Below, piece after piece: positions 27,580 to 37,824 of a DNA stretch of 39,173 nucleotides. The position numbers and the translations under genes were made by a program. The stretch comes from Candidatus Thermoflexus sinensis. Lineage in GTDB: Bacteria; Chloroflexota; Anaerolineae; Thermoflexales; Thermoflexaceae. Location of the stretch: contig JAEVEY010000186.1 in NCBI GenBank assembly GCA_016842045.1, forward strand, positions 1-39,173, read 5' to 3'. The notes under the pieces were generated by a model. That model searched no databases. It saw only the letters and a list, made by a program, of their open reading frames with translations, and was not told the origin of the DNA. Within the stretch, counting starts at the first letter, position 1. Each line of letters begins with the position of its first letter.

Positions 27580-27694
27580 TAGAAGTCGCGCAGTTGGCCT
27601 TCGCCCTCCTCGCGGCCCCTACAGGCCACAAAAGGGGATAGTGAGGACAGGCTCTCCTGACTCCACCCGGACAGAGATCAACGGCGTAATTCCG
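27580..27694. mobile_element. Possible degraded family A MITE-like element
   Basis: tagaagtcgcgcagtt ... aacggcgtaattccga resemble the family A ends with several mismatches. Confidence 0.4.
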
Positions 27695-27711
27695 ATTTCC
27701 GGGAGGTAGCT

Positions 27712-28482
27712 ATGAAAGGCTCACATCGGCTCCTCGCGTTGGGAGGGATCATCGGATTGTTGCTGATCAGTGCGTGTCGTCCCGCCTCCACGCCTTCCGG
27801 CGTGGGAGCCCCCATGGCCCCCGATGCTCGCGCCGTCGCCTTCACGGCCTCAGAGGGGACACCCACAGGGCTCACGGTGATCGGTGTCGGCACGGTGCGG
27901 GCACGGCCGGATCAGGCGGTGGTGACGCTGGGGGTAGAAACGGAAGGCGAGGCGCTGGCCACGGCCATGAGTGAGAACAACCGTCGTGCATCGGCTGTGC
28001 TGGCCGCGTTGAAAGAACGGGGAGTCGCAGAGGCGGACATCCAGACGGCCTCTTTCCAGATCCAGATTGAGGAGCCCCGCGATCCGCAGACGGGCCGACG
28101 GACCGGCCCTCCGGTCTATCACGTGATCCACAGGTATACGGTCATCTTTCGGGATCTGGATCGCGTAGGCGAGGGGGTGGATGCCGCCGTCGCCGCAGGG
28201 GCCAACCGGGTCGATGCCATCGCCTTCCAGATCGGGAATCCGGACCGCCTGGCGGCGGAGGCGCGGCGGCTGGCGGCGGAGGACGCGAAAGCGCGAGCGC
28301 AGACCCTGGCCAGCGCCCTGGGGACCCAGCTGGGCCGCATCCTGAGCATCACAGAAACCACACTTCCGCAGCCGGTCCCCATGGCCCGTGTCGCCGCCCT
28401 CTCTGCGGCTGAAGCTGTCCCGGTGGCCGCTGGGGAGCTGGAGATCACGGTTCAAATCCAGGCGACCTGGGAGTTGCGATAA
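27712..28482 (+). CDS. SIMPL-domain (DUF541) lipoprotein
   Basis: Lipobox LLLISAC; GVGTVRARPDQAVVTLGVETEGEALATAMSENNRRASAVLAALKERGVAEADIQT typical of SIMPL proteins. Confidence 0.9.
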   Translation: MKGSHRLLALGGIIGLLLISACRPASTPSGVGAPMAPDARAVAFTASEGTPTGLTVIGVGTVRARPDQAVVTLGVETEGEALATAMSENNRRASAVLAALKERGVAEADIQTASFQIQIEEPRDPQTGRRTGPPVYHVIHRYTVIFRDLDRVGEGVDAAVAAGANRVDAIAFQIGNPDRLAAEARRLAAEDAKARAQTLASALGTQLGRILSITETTLPQPVPMARVAALSAAEAVPVAAGELEITVQIQATWELR

Positions 28483-28733
28483 CGCCACGGGATCCCAGGA
28501 CATGCCGAAAGGAAAAGCCCTTCCCTCGATCTCTCCCCAGCCCTGAGGGTCCAGGAGACGGGGAGTGAAATCCCTTTCGGGGTGGGTGGATCCGCCCAGA
28601 ACGGACCACCTGCCCTGCATCCCCTGGATCAGGGGATCGGCCGTTTGCCCGGAGTCCGGTCCCCTTTTCAGAACCCCTCGGCTTCTCCGCCAATCCTGCT
28701 TCCCCGCACCTTCCGGCTCCGGGAAGGGAGCAT

Positions 28734-29189
28734 CTATGAGGAGGTCTCCGACAGGAGGCGGCGCACGATCTCCTGGACCTCCCGACCATCCGCCCGGCCG
28801 CGGACCCTGGGCATCAATCGCTTCATCACCTCGCCCAGCTGGGCCGGAGAAGTGGCGCCGATCTCCGCGATTACCTCCCGCGCCATCGCCTCGATCTCCT
28901 CCCGGGTCAGCGGCTGTGGGAGGTAAGCGAGCAGGACCTCCAGTTCCGCCCGCTCCGATGCGAGCCGATCCGGCCGATTGGCCTTTTCCAGCTCCTCCAG
29001 TGTCTCGCGACGCCGCTTGACCTCATTCTGAAGCACCCGCAGGATCTCATCCTCGCTCAGCGGGCGTGCGGCTTCCACCTCCGCCATGCGAATCGCCAGC
29101 AACGCCATCCGGATGGCCGTCTTGCGGGGCTCATCCCCCGCACGCATCGCTGCCTTCAGGTCCTCCTGGAGCTGTTCCTTTAAACCCAT
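28734..29189 (-). CDS. yqeY: GatB/YqeY-domain protein
   Basis: LKEQLQEDLKAAMRAGDEPRKTAIRMALLAI; LLAYLPQPLTREEIEAMAREVIAEIGA; GEVMKRLMPRVRGRADGREVQEIVRRLL. Confidence 0.95.
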   Translation of the reverse strand: MGLKEQLQEDLKAAMRAGDEPRKTAIRMALLAIRMAEVEAARPLSEDEILRVLQNEVKRRRETLEELEKANRPDRLASERAELEVLLAYLPQPLTREEIEAMAREVIAEIGATSPAQLGEVMKRLMPRVRGRADGREVQEIVRRLLSETSS

Positions 29190-29439
29190 CGATTCTCGCC
29201 TCCTCGAGGATATTCCGCCTGATCTCAGCTCATCGAAGTGGAGGGGTCGGTTCGACCTCGATGATGACGATCCTTACCGGTAGAGCAGAGCGTGGGAGAT
29301 AATGGGCATGGTGATCATGCTGGCCACGCTCATTATCTTTTTCCTGAGCGCTCTGAGCAAGTGCGGAAAGATTTCTCGGAACGTGCGTGGTGCCCTTTCA
29401 TATCTCTCTCAGATCGAGGCCAATGGCGTAAGTCTTAAC

Positions 29440-29557
29440 GAGTGTCTGAGAATTTGGGTAGTGTTCACATGGTCTGTGGTCCGCTTTTATGCCCCTCCCC
29501 ACGGCCCTTCGGGCCGTGGGGAGGAGGCTTGAACCCAATGCGAATTTTCGGACACTC
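29440..29557. mobile_element. MITE-like element, family C
   Basis: gagtgtctgagaatt ... aattttcggacactc inverted ends; flanks tcttaac / tcttaca; carries a perfect hairpin at 29494-29524. Confidence 0.65.
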
Positions 29558-29594
29558 TCTTACATTCAGATGGAGTCTTCATGAAAGGAGTGCG

Positions 29595-30398
29595 ATGACC
29601 TGGGATCCGGTGGAAGTGTTTCGAATAGTGGAGAGGATCTCATGGATCCGGGATCTCCACCTCTATGAAGAGGTGGGTTCTACCAATGACATCGCCCGGG
29701 ATCTCGGGGAAATGGGAGCGCCGGAGGGCGTGGTGGTGCTGGCCGATGCTCAGCGGGCCGGGCGAGGGCGGGCCGGGCGTTCCTGGTGGACCCCGCCCGG
29801 GGTAGCGCTGGCTGTTTCGATCCTGGTGCGCCCACGCCGCCCGCTCGAGGACTGGCCTCAGCTGACGATGATCGCCGGGCTGGCCGCGGTGGAAAGCATT
29901 GAGGCCATTGGCTGCCCCGCGGGTCTGAAATGGCCCAACGACATCATGATCCCTCCGGGTCCGAGCCGGGAAGCGCCGGCGACGGCCTGGCGGAAAGCCG
30001 GCGGGATCCTGGTGGAGTCCGTTCCCCCCGCCTTCGCTGTGGTGGGGATTGGGATGAATGTGAACACCCCCCTCGAGGCGGCACCCCCTGAACTCGCGGA
30101 GACCCTGGGTAGCATCCACCAGACCCTGGGGCGCACCGTCGCCCGGCTCACCGTGCTGGAGAGCTTGCTGGAGGCCTTCGCTCGCCTGTATATCGAGTGG
30201 AGCGAGGGCGCCAGTGTGTTAGAACGCTGGGCGGCCCGCCTGATCATGCTGGGCCAGCCGGTCCGAATTTATGCCTCCGGGGAAGTCTGGGAAGGCATCG
30301 CGGAATCCGTGAGCGCGGATGGCGGGCTCTGGTTGCGCCTTCCGGATGGACGCCGGAAATATTTCCTGGCGGGCGATGTCTCCCTGCGCTGGTCATAA
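29595..30398 (+). CDS. birA: Biotin--[acetyl-CoA-carboxylase] ligase
   Basis: LYEEVGSTNDIARDL; VLADAQRAGRGRAGRSWWTPPGVALAVSILV; LKWPNDIMI; GILVES; VGIGMNVN. Lacks the N-terminal HTH of E. coli BirA. Confidence 0.95.
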   Translation: MTWDPVEVFRIVERISWIRDLHLYEEVGSTNDIARDLGEMGAPEGVVVLADAQRAGRGRAGRSWWTPPGVALAVSILVRPRRPLEDWPQLTMIAGLAAVESIEAIGCPAGLKWPNDIMIPPGPSREAPATAWRKAGGILVESVPPAFAVVGIGMNVNTPLEAAPPELAETLGSIHQTLGRTVARLTVLESLLEAFARLYIEWSEGASVLERWAARLIMLGQPVRIYASGEVWEGIAESVSADGGLWLRLPDGRRKYFLAGDVSLRWS

Positions 30399-30678
30399 GG
30401 AGACCGGGGGCCACCGAAAAGTTCTGCGGGGAGCTCCGATCATTGGGGGGCACCCTCGCCAATCCTGCTCCCCTGGCAGGAGCCGGAGACGGAAAGGGCT
30501 CTGGCGGAAGTCCATCCTGACAAACCCGGGACCCGCCCGTCACGCCTCATAACCGCCACCTTTGCCGAATCTCACCTAACTGACTATAATTGGGGAAAGC
30601 TATTCGCCGAAGATCCGAGCGGCGCTGAACGCCAACACATCGCCGAAAGAACCGAATCTGCTCTCAGGAGTATCCAGA

Positions 30679-31884
30679 ATGAATGAAGAGACCCGGCAGG
30701 ATCGCCCCGAAAACGCCAGCGCGATGACCGAGATGGGCGAATGGCTGGAGATGTCCCCCTCTTCGCTTCGGCGGGGAGACATCGTGCGGGGAACGATCGT
30801 CCGGATCACCCCGACGGAGATCCTGGTGGATATCGGAATGAAGGCGGAAGGGGTGATCACGGGCCGTGAGCTGGAACGGATGCCCCGGGAGATCCGCGAG
30901 GTCCTGCAAGAGGGGGATGTGATCCAGGTTCAGGTCGTGAGCCCCGAGGATCGCAGCGGGAACATCCTGCTTTCCCTCCAGCGAGCGCTCATGGAGGAAG
31001 ACTGGCAGCAGGCCCGCCGGTTGATGCAGGACGGGGAGATCCTGGAGCTCACCGTCAATGGTTATAACAAAGGCGGACTGGTGGTGAAAGTTGGTCGGCT
31101 TCGCGGGTTCATCCCCGCCTCCCATGTGGTTCCCCAGGAGGCCGGGGAGGAAAAGCTACCCGTGGAGCAACGACTGAAGCGTCGGGTGGGTCAGAAGATT
31201 TACGCCCGGATCATCGAGGCGGATCCGGAGGCCAACCGGCTGATCCTCTCCGAACGAGCAGCGCAGCAGGAGCTTCGGCGTCGTCAAAAGGAAGAACTGC
31301 TCGCCCGTCTCGAGCCGGGGATGCGTGTGAAGGGGCGCGTGATCAGCCTGGCGGACTTTGGGGCCTTCGTTGATCTGGGCGGCGCGGATGGCCTGATCCA
31401 CATCAGCGAGCTCTCCTGGCGTCGGGTGAGCCACCCCCGCGAGGTCCTCTCGGTCGGCCAGGAGATCGAGGTGGAAGTCATCAGCGTGGATCGGGAACGG
31501 AGGCGGATCGCCCTGAGCCGTAAACGGGTGGAGCCGGATCCCTGGCAGCAGGCGATAACCCAGTTGCGGGAAGGGCAACTGGTTGAGGCTGTGATCACCC
31601 GCCTGACCAACTTCGGGGCCTTCGCGGCGCTGAAAGAATTCCCGGGGGTGGAGGGCCTGATTCATATCTCCGAGCTGGCCGAACACCGGGTTCATCATCC
31701 GAAAGAGGTAGTTCGGGAAGGGGAAGAGCTGGTGGTGCGCCTGATCCGCATCGACCGGGAGAACCGGCGGCTGGCCCTCAGCCTGCGCCGGGTCGCTTCC
31801 CCGGAATACGCGATGCTGGATTGGGAGATGGCCCAGGCTCGCCTCCGAGCCAGCGAGGAGAGGGGCCCAGAGGAAGCCTCCTGA
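30679..31884 (+). CDS. rpsA: 30S ribosomal protein S1-like, four S1 domains
   Basis: Four S1 repeats, e.g. GMRVKGRVISLADFGAFVDLGGADGLIHISELSW and GQLVEAVITRLTNFGAFAALKEFPGVEGLIHISEL. Confidence 0.92.
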   Translation: MNEETRQDRPENASAMTEMGEWLEMSPSSLRRGDIVRGTIVRITPTEILVDIGMKAEGVITGRELERMPREIREVLQEGDVIQVQVVSPEDRSGNILLSLQRALMEEDWQQARRLMQDGEILELTVNGYNKGGLVVKVGRLRGFIPASHVVPQEAGEEKLPVEQRLKRRVGQKIYARIIEADPEANRLILSERAAQQELRRRQKEELLARLEPGMRVKGRVISLADFGAFVDLGGADGLIHISELSWRRVSHPREVLSVGQEIEVEVISVDRERRRIALSRKRVEPDPWQQAITQLREGQLVEAVITRLTNFGAFAALKEFPGVEGLIHISELAEHRVHHPKEVVREGEELVVRLIRIDRENRRLALSLRRVASPEYAMLDWEMAQARLRASEERGPEEAS

Positions 31885-32164
31885 GCATCCTTCCAACCGG
31901 ACCTCAGGCGAACTCGCAGGTAGTTCCTTCAAAGCCTTATCATGAGGGCATGGCCCGGGGCAGGAATTCTCCCTCCCCTTGCGGCAAAACTGCAACGGGA
32001 GGGGAGAACGGTTGTGCGGCCTGTTTGTCCAGAGCTCTGATCTCAACCTTCGCTGCCGAACGCAGGAGGGCGGGGCGCCTTCAGCGCCCCGCTTTCTGTA
32101 TCTCATCCGAGCGGGAAATGCTGTGCGTGTGGGGGCTGGGGCCCCCTTTAGATAGAGCCTCGAC

Positions 32165-32270
32165 GTTGCTCTGCCACAAACTGGGGGCTGGATTGATCCC
32201 CTCCCCACGCCGCTTCGCAGCGTGGGGAGGGGGCAAACGCTGAACGCAAGCGGGCACCGCCAAGATCAGC
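32165..32270. mobile_element. MITE-like element, family B copy 3 (inverted relative to copies 1 and 2)
   Basis: gttgctctgccacaaactgggggct ... caaacgctgaacgcaagcgggcaccgccaagatc matches the reverse complement of copies 1 and 2; 9-bp direct repeat agcctcgac at both edges (32156-32164 and 32271-32279). Confidence 0.7.
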
Positions 32271-32483
32271 AGCCTCGACTTCTTTAAATGGGGAATTGCA
32301 CCATTATCCTTCTCCTATGATTTTTCGGGCCAGGTGCTTTCAGCCCCCAGAAAATCCAGCAACAAAGCCATCAACAGCGCAACGCCGAAACTAACTGAAA
32401 AAGGGGCGGCGTGTTATACTAAGATCAGAACCGGCTGCGCGTTCGCCCCTGGAAATCCTGCAGTCGGTTTGAAGGAGGACGCT

Positions 32484-34952
32484 GTGTCCAGCAAGCTGGA
32501 TCGGTTTACCCAGCGGGCCAGGCGGGTGCTGGCGTTGGCTCAGGAGGAAGCCGAACGCCTGAACCATACCTACATCGGCACCGAACACCTGCTCCTGGGC
32601 CTGGTCAAAGAAGAGAACGGAATCGCCGGCCAGGTGCTCCGACGCCTGGGGGTGACCCCCCAGAAGGTGGAGGAGATGGTCCTTCGGATGTCGGGGCCCG
32701 GCCGCCGCACCCCCCACAGCAAGCCCGATCTGACGCCCCGGATCCGGCGGGTGATCGAGCTGGCCGTCGATGAGGCCCGACGGATGGGGCATCATTATAT
32801 CGGCACGGAACACCTCCTCCTCGGGCTGGTCCGCCTGGGCGATGGGATGGCCGTGGATATCCTCAAGAGCCTGGGCCTGTCCCTGGAGCAGATCCGGCGG
32901 GAAACCAATCGAGCGATCCAGGAGACGACCGCAGCCGCCCGGCCACGGCGGGAGCGCCCGAAGACGCCCCTGCTCGACCAGCTGGCCATCGATCTGACCG
33001 CGCTGGCCGAGGAAGGGAAGCTGGATCCGGTGATCGGGCGGGAGCAGGAGATCGAGCGGGTGATCCAGATCCTCTCCCGTCGGACCAAGAACAACCCCGC
33101 GCTGATCGGGGAGCCCGGAGTGGGCAAGACCGCCATCGTGGAGGGGCTGGCGCAACGTATCGTGGCCGGCGAGGTCCCCGAGCCGCTCCTCAGCAAGCGG
33201 GTCCTGCAACTGGACGTGGCCTCCCTGGTGGCAGGGACGATGTATCGAGGCCAGTTTGAGGAGCGCCTGAAACGGGTGCTGGAGGAATTGAAGAGCGCCG
33301 ACTGCATCCTGTTCATTGACGAGATGCACATGCTGGTCGGCGCAGGGGCGGCCGGCAGCGCGGTGGACGCCGCCAATATCCTGAAGCCGGCCCTCGCCCG
33401 GGGGGAGATCCAGTGCATCGGGGCCACAACCTTCGATGAGTATCGCAAGTATATCGAGAGCGATGCGGCGCTGGAGCGCCGGTTCCAGCCGGTAGTGGTG
33501 GAGGAGCCCACGATTGAAGAGACCATCGAGATCCTGCGGGGCATCCGCCATCGTTACGAGGAGCATCACAAGCTGACCATCACGGATGAAGCCATCGAGG
33601 CCGCAGCGCGGCTCTCGGCCCGCTATATCCCCGAGCGCTATCTTCCTGATAAGGCCATTGACCTGATCGATGAGGCGGCAGCCCGGGTGCGGATGTATAA
33701 GGCCTCCCGCTGGCCGAGCCTCCAGAAGGTCTACACGGAGCTACGAACCGTGCAGCGCGAGCGGGAGGAGGCCCTGGCGGAGCGCCGCTATGAGGATGTG
33801 GCGGATCTGAAGGTCCGGGAGGAGGAGCTCCAGGCGCAGCTCCAGCAGCTGCGCATGCGCAGCGAGATCGACGAGGGGCCGAAGGTCACCGCCGAGGACA
33901 TCGCGGAGGTCGTCTCCATGTGGACGGGCATCCCGGTGAGCCGCATCGCCGGGGATGAATCCCAACGCCTGCTCCAGATGGAGGAGGAGCTCAAGAAGCG
34001 CATCGTGGGGCAGGACGAGGCCATCAGCGTGATCTCCCGGGCGGTGCGGCGGGCCCGCGCCGGCCTGAAGGATCCCCGCCGGCCCATCGGCTCTTTCATC
34101 TTCCTGGGGCCCACCGGGGTGGGCAAGACCGAGCTCACAAAGGCCCTGGCGGAGTTCCTCTTTGGCTCCGAGGACGCCCTGCTCCAGCTGGATATGTCCG
34201 AATTCATGGAACGGCATAACGTCTCCCGTCTGGTCGGGGCGCCCCCGGGCTACGTCGGCTATGAGGACGCGGGACAGCTCACCGAGTATGTCCGCCGTCG
34301 GCCTTACTGCATCATCGTTTTCGACGAGATCGAGAAGGCCCACCCCGATGTCTTTAATATGCTCCTCCAGATCATGGAGGAAGGCCGGCTGACGGACGCC
34401 CGGGGCCGCAAGGTGGACTTCCGCAACACGATTATCATCATGACCTCGAACATCGGCGCCGAGACCATCCGAAAGGCCCATCTGGGGTTCCCGACCCAGA
34501 AGCAGGAGGAGGTGGACCTCGAGCGGCGCTATCGGGAGATGCGGGAGAAGCTCCTGAACGAGCTGCGCAAGGTCTTCCGACCGGAGTTCCTCAACCGGGT
34601 GGATCAGGTGGTGGTCTTCCGGCCGCTGAGCCGGGAGGATATCCTGAAGATCGTGGATCTGGAGCTGGGCAAGGTGGCGGCCCGCTTGAAGGAGCACCGC
34701 CTGAGCATTGAGGCCACACCGGCCGCCAAGGCCTTCCTGGCCGATAAGGGATATGACCCCGAATACGGGGCGCGACCGCTACGCCGGGTGATCCAGAACC
34801 TGGTGGAAGACGCACTCTCCGAGGGGATGCTGGCCGGGAAATTCAAGCCGGGGGATACGGTGGTGATCGATCTGGAGGGGGATCAGCTGGTCTTCCATCC
34901 AAAAGGGATCGAGGAGCTTACCCCACCTCCCGCGCTGATTGTCGAGGGATGA
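32484..34952 (+). CDS. clpC: ATP-dependent Clp protease ATP-binding subunit ClpC
   Basis: Double Clp N domain, Walker [16 protein letters not shown] and [18 protein letters not shown], ClpB D2-type C-terminus. GTG start 32484 with SD gaaggagga. Confidence 0.96.
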   Translation: MSSKLDRFTQRARRVLALAQEEAERLNHTYIGTEHLLLGLVKEENGIAGQVLRRLGVTPQKVEEMVLRMSGPGRRTPHSKPDLTPRIRRVIELAVDEARRMGHHYIGTEHLLLGLVRLGDGMAVDILKSLGLSLEQIRRETNRAIQETTAAARPRRERPKTPLLDQLAIDLTALAEEGKLDPVIGREQEIERVIQILSRRTKNNPALIGEPGVGKTAIVEGLAQRIVAGEVPEPLLSKRVLQLDVASLVAGTMYRGQFEERLKRVLEELKSADCILFIDEMHMLVGAGAAGSAVDAANILKPALARGEIQCIGATTFDEYRKYIESDAALERRFQPVVVEEPTIEETIEILRGIRHRYEEHHKLTITDEAIEAAARLSARYIPERYLPDKAIDLIDEAAARVRMYKASRWPSLQKVYTELRTVQREREEALAERRYEDVADLKVREEELQAQLQQLRMRSEIDEGPKVTAEDIAEVVSMWTGIPVSRIAGDESQRLLQMEEELKKRIVGQDEAISVISRAVRRARAGLKDPRRPIGSFIFLGPTGVGKTELTKALAEFLFGSEDALLQLDMSEFMERHNVSRLVGAPPGYVGYEDAGQLTEYVRRRPYCIIVFDEIEKAHPDVFNMLLQIMEEGRLTDARGRKVDFRNTIIIMTSNIGAETIRKAHLGFPTQKQEEVDLERRYREMREKLLNELRKVFRPEFLNRVDQVVVFRPLSREDILKIVDLELGKVAARLKEHRLSIEATPAAKAFLADKGYDPEYGARPLRRVIQNLVEDALSEGMLAGKFKPGDTVVIDLEGDQLVFHPKGIEELTPPPALIVEG

Positions 34953-34962
34953 TCTTGCTTCC

Positions 34963-35005
34963 AATGCGGAGGGCGGGGCGCTGAAAGCGCCCCGCCCTCC
35001 GCATT
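34963..35005. terminator. Bidirectional perfect hairpin between convergent clpC and ubiD
   Basis: aatgcggagggcggggcgct-gaa-agcgccccgccctccgcatt, 20+3+20 perfect. Confidence 0.8.
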
Positions 35006-36471
35006 CACTCCAGCCCATACTCCTTCCACCGCCGATCCACCAGCGCCCGGATCTCGGGGCTCATTTCGATCCGCTCCGGCCAGCCCCGCGGATGTCCCTC
35101 CTCAGGCCCCTTGGCCGTGGCGTCAATGCCGATTTTCCCCCCATACGCCCGCAGGGGCGCGACGTGATCCAGATGATCCACGGGCCCTTCCACAATCACC
35201 ACATCCCGCTTCCAGTCCACATTCCCCAGCACCTGCCACGCCACCTCCGATAAGTTGTGGACGTCCACCCAGCCATCCACGACCACAATGCATTTGGCCA
35301 GGCTCAGCAATCCCAGGCCCCACAGGCCGAAGATCACCTTACGGGCGTGGCCCGGGAAACGCTTGCGGATGCTGACGATCACCAGGTTGTGGAAAACCCC
35401 TTCGGCGGGCATGTTGTAATCCACCACCTCGGGGAGGAACAGGCGGATCAGCGGGAGGAACAGCCGTTCGGTGGCCTTGCCCATCCAGTAATCCTCCATC
35501 GGCGGGCGGCCGACAATCGTGGTGGGATAGATGGGATCCCGCCGATGGGTGATCGCTGTGACGTGCATCACCGGGAAGGGCTCCGGCGGCGTGTAATAGC
35601 CGGTGTGATCGCCGAAGGGGCCCTCCATGCGTTGTTCCCGGGGATCGATGTAGCCCTCGATAACGATTTCCGCGTGGGCCGGAACATCGAGCGGTTGGGT
35701 GACACAGGGAACCATCTCCACGGGCCGCCCCCGAAGCCATCCGGCGAGCAGATATTCATCGATGTCCGGGGGAAGCGGCGCGCTTGCTGCCCAGATACAG
35801 GCGGGATCTCCCCCCAGCGCCACGGCGATCGGGATCCGTTCCACCCCCATCTCCCGGGCGGCCCGTTCATGCTCCGCGCCGCCCTTGTGGATCTGCCAGT
35901 GGACCCCCAGCGTGCGCTCGTCGTGAACCTGGAGGCGATACAACCCGACGTTGCGCTTGCCGGTGCGTGGATCACGGGTGATCACCTGGCCCAGCGTGAT
36001 GTAGCGGCCGGCATCCTTCGGCCAGCACTTCAGGATCGGCAGACGTTCCAGCGAGGGGCGCTCCGTCTCCACCACCTCCTGACAGGGTGCCCGGGAAACC
36101 CGTCGAGGACCGAGCCCGATGCTCCGCAGGGTTCCCAGCACCTGCCCCAGCCTTTCGAAGGCTTCGCCCAGGCCCTGGGGGAGTTCCGGGCGCAACAACG
36201 CCTCCAGCCGCTGTCGGAGCTCCTCCAGGTCTTCAACCCCCAGCGCCCAGGCCATGCGCCGATGGGTGCCGAACAGGTTAATGACAACGGGTATCCCTTT
36301 GCCATCGACGTTTTCGAACAGAAGCGCCCTGTTGCGGGCGGGCGGGCCTTTCATCACCCGGTCGGCGATCTCTGTGATCTCGAGCTCGGCGGAGACCGGG
36401 ACGCGGATACGGACCAGCTCTCCAGCTTGCTCCAGCCGGTTGAGGAAATCCCGAAGATCCCGATACGCCAT
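35005..36471 (-). CDS. ubiD: UbiD-family decarboxylase
   Basis: YRDLRDFLNRLEQAGELVRI; GPFGDHTGYYTPPEPFPVMHVTAITHRRDPIYPTTIVGRPPMED; CIVVVDGWVDVHN. Confidence 0.96.
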   Translation of the reverse strand: MAYRDLRDFLNRLEQAGELVRIRVPVSAELEITEIADRVMKGPPARNRALLFENVDGKGIPVVINLFGTHRRMAWALGVEDLEELRQRLEALLRPELPQGLGEAFERLGQVLGTLRSIGLGPRRVSRAPCQEVVETERPSLERLPILKCWPKDAGRYITLGQVITRDPRTGKRNVGLYRLQVHDERTLGVHWQIHKGGAEHERAAREMGVERIPIAVALGGDPACIWAASAPLPPDIDEYLLAGWLRGRPVEMVPCVTQPLDVPAHAEIVIEGYIDPREQRMEGPFGDHTGYYTPPEPFPVMHVTAITHRRDPIYPTTIVGRPPMEDYWMGKATERLFLPLIRLFLPEVVDYNMPAEGVFHNLVIVSIRKRFPGHARKVIFGLWGLGLLSLAKCIVVVDGWVDVHNLSEVAWQVLGNVDWKRDVVIVEGPVDHLDHVAPLRAYGGKIGIDATAKGPEEGHPRGWPERIEMSPEIRALVDRRWKEYGLE

Positions 36472-36517
36472 CCGATCGCCTCCTCTGAGTCGCTGTTCCT
36501 GATTGTGACCTGGGTTT

Positions 36518-36627
36518 GCCCTGTTGCGATCCTGGCCGTGCCCCCTTGAGTTCAGAGTTTTCTCCTCCTCACGCCGCTTCGCGGCGTGAGGAGGAGCGTA
36601 GATCGAGCCCCCAGTTTACAACAGGGC
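36518..36627. mobile_element. MITE-like element, family B copy 2
   Basis: gccctgttgcgatcctggccgtgccc ... cccccagtttacaacagggc; internal perfect hairpin 36562-36596 (16+3+16). Confidence 0.75.
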
Positions 36628-36939
36628 AAGCCGGGTTAATCATAACGCAATTTGCCCTCCATCCCTCCGGAGACTTTCAGCCCGGGAAGATGATCTGAGG
36701 GGTCCCTCCATTTCCTGGACTCTGGACCAGGCGTGCTGGTCGGCTGGCCGTCTGGATCTTCCCCAGAGGGGAGGGGTTCCCCTCCCCTCTCTCCGTGACC
36801 CAATGGGCTGCGGGGAGAGGGGGAATGGACACGTTCTGGGACAGGCGGGACCGCCCGGGGTGGCCCCGCCTGCGTTGGCTCTTTAGAATGGGCCAATGCC
36901 GTTATAATGGAAGTAACCCGGAATACCGAGGAGGTCAGG

Positions 36940-37368
36940 ATGCCCATTGTGCGCAAAGTTCAGGGGGTGCTGTATCGGGTGCAGGATCTGCCACGGGCCA
37001 AAGCCTTCTACGGGGAAACCCTGGGCCTGCCGGTGCGTGGGGAGGACCCCGAGGGGCGATGGGTGGAGTTTGGCCCGCCGCGTGGGCCGCGGATCCTGCT
37101 GCATCAGAGCCCAGAGGGAGCGGTGGGAAATGCTGGGGGTGGCGCCCTTTTTGAGGTGCGCAACGCCCGGCGCGTCCTCAACCGCCTGAAGCGCCAGGGG
37201 GTTCGAGTGGGAGATCTCGTCGAGATCCCGGGCGTGATGGTACTGGGGACGTTCTACGACCCGGATGGGAATCCCCTGCACGTGGTTCAGTCGTTGCTCC
37301 CGAAAGCTCCTCGACGTCGGAAGGCCCCGGAGGAAGGGGAAACAGGGCCTGTTGAGGGAAGCGCTTAG
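36940..37368 (+). CDS. VOC-family (glyoxalase/bleomycin resistance) protein
   Basis: VLYRVQDLPRAKAFYGETLGLPVRGEDPEGRWVEFG; FYDPDGNPLHVVQ; SD gaggaggtcagg before ATG 36940. Confidence 0.9.
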   Translation: MPIVRKVQGVLYRVQDLPRAKAFYGETLGLPVRGEDPEGRWVEFGPPRGPRILLHQSPEGAVGNAGGGALFEVRNARRVLNRLKRQGVRVGDLVEIPGVMVLGTFYDPDGNPLHVVQSLLPKAPRRRKAPEEGETGPVEGSA

Positions 37369-37398
37369 AGCCACTGACAGTCCCCTTCAGCAAGAGCT

Positions 37399-37429
37399 TC
37401 GGGGCAGGCAGCGGAGCCGCCTGCCCCGA
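37399..37429 (+). terminator. Intrinsic terminator after VOC gene
   Basis: tcggggcaggcagc-gga-gccgcctgccccga followed by gttgttttt. Confidence 0.7.
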
Positions 37430-37521
37430 GTTGTTTTTCTCCTTGTTCATCGTGGAGGGTGGGGCCGCTTTGGCGGCCCCATCCTCCACTCTTCCCCCAT
37501 CGTAAAGCAGCTTAAAATTAG

Positions 37522-37663
37522 TAGGACTCACGCAGTTCGTTTCCCATGGGGGCAAGGATTTTTCTCCCCCCTCCCCACGGCCCAAAGGGCCGTGGGGAGG
37601 GGGGAGAAAGGGGGGTGGGGCCATTCCGTTCCACCTTTAGAGCTTTCAACTGCGTAACTCCTA
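37522..37663. mobile_element. MITE-like element, family A copy 2
   Basis: taggactcacgcagtt ... aactgcgtaactccta; flanked by attag / attag; contains a perfect 23+3+23 hairpin at 37561-37609. Confidence 0.85.
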
Positions 37664-37824
37664 ATTAGAATGTGTCCCAGGGGTAGCCCACCCGCCTTTC
37701 AGGAACGCCCGAAAATGAGGTGGTCTCCTCTTTGAGGGTTGCGAAAAGCGAATAGGAGCCGGCTGCCTGATCCGCATCTCATAATCCGTTCGCCAGATCG
37801 TCCAGGGGAGGAACATCCATCACC

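Noticed and set aside
29240-29290. ggttcgacctc, possible tRNA T-loop
   Set aside because: No matching acceptor, D or anticodon stems in the surrounding ~75 nt.
35257-36549. 430-aa plus-strand ORF
   Set aside because: Antisense to ubiD; no domain.
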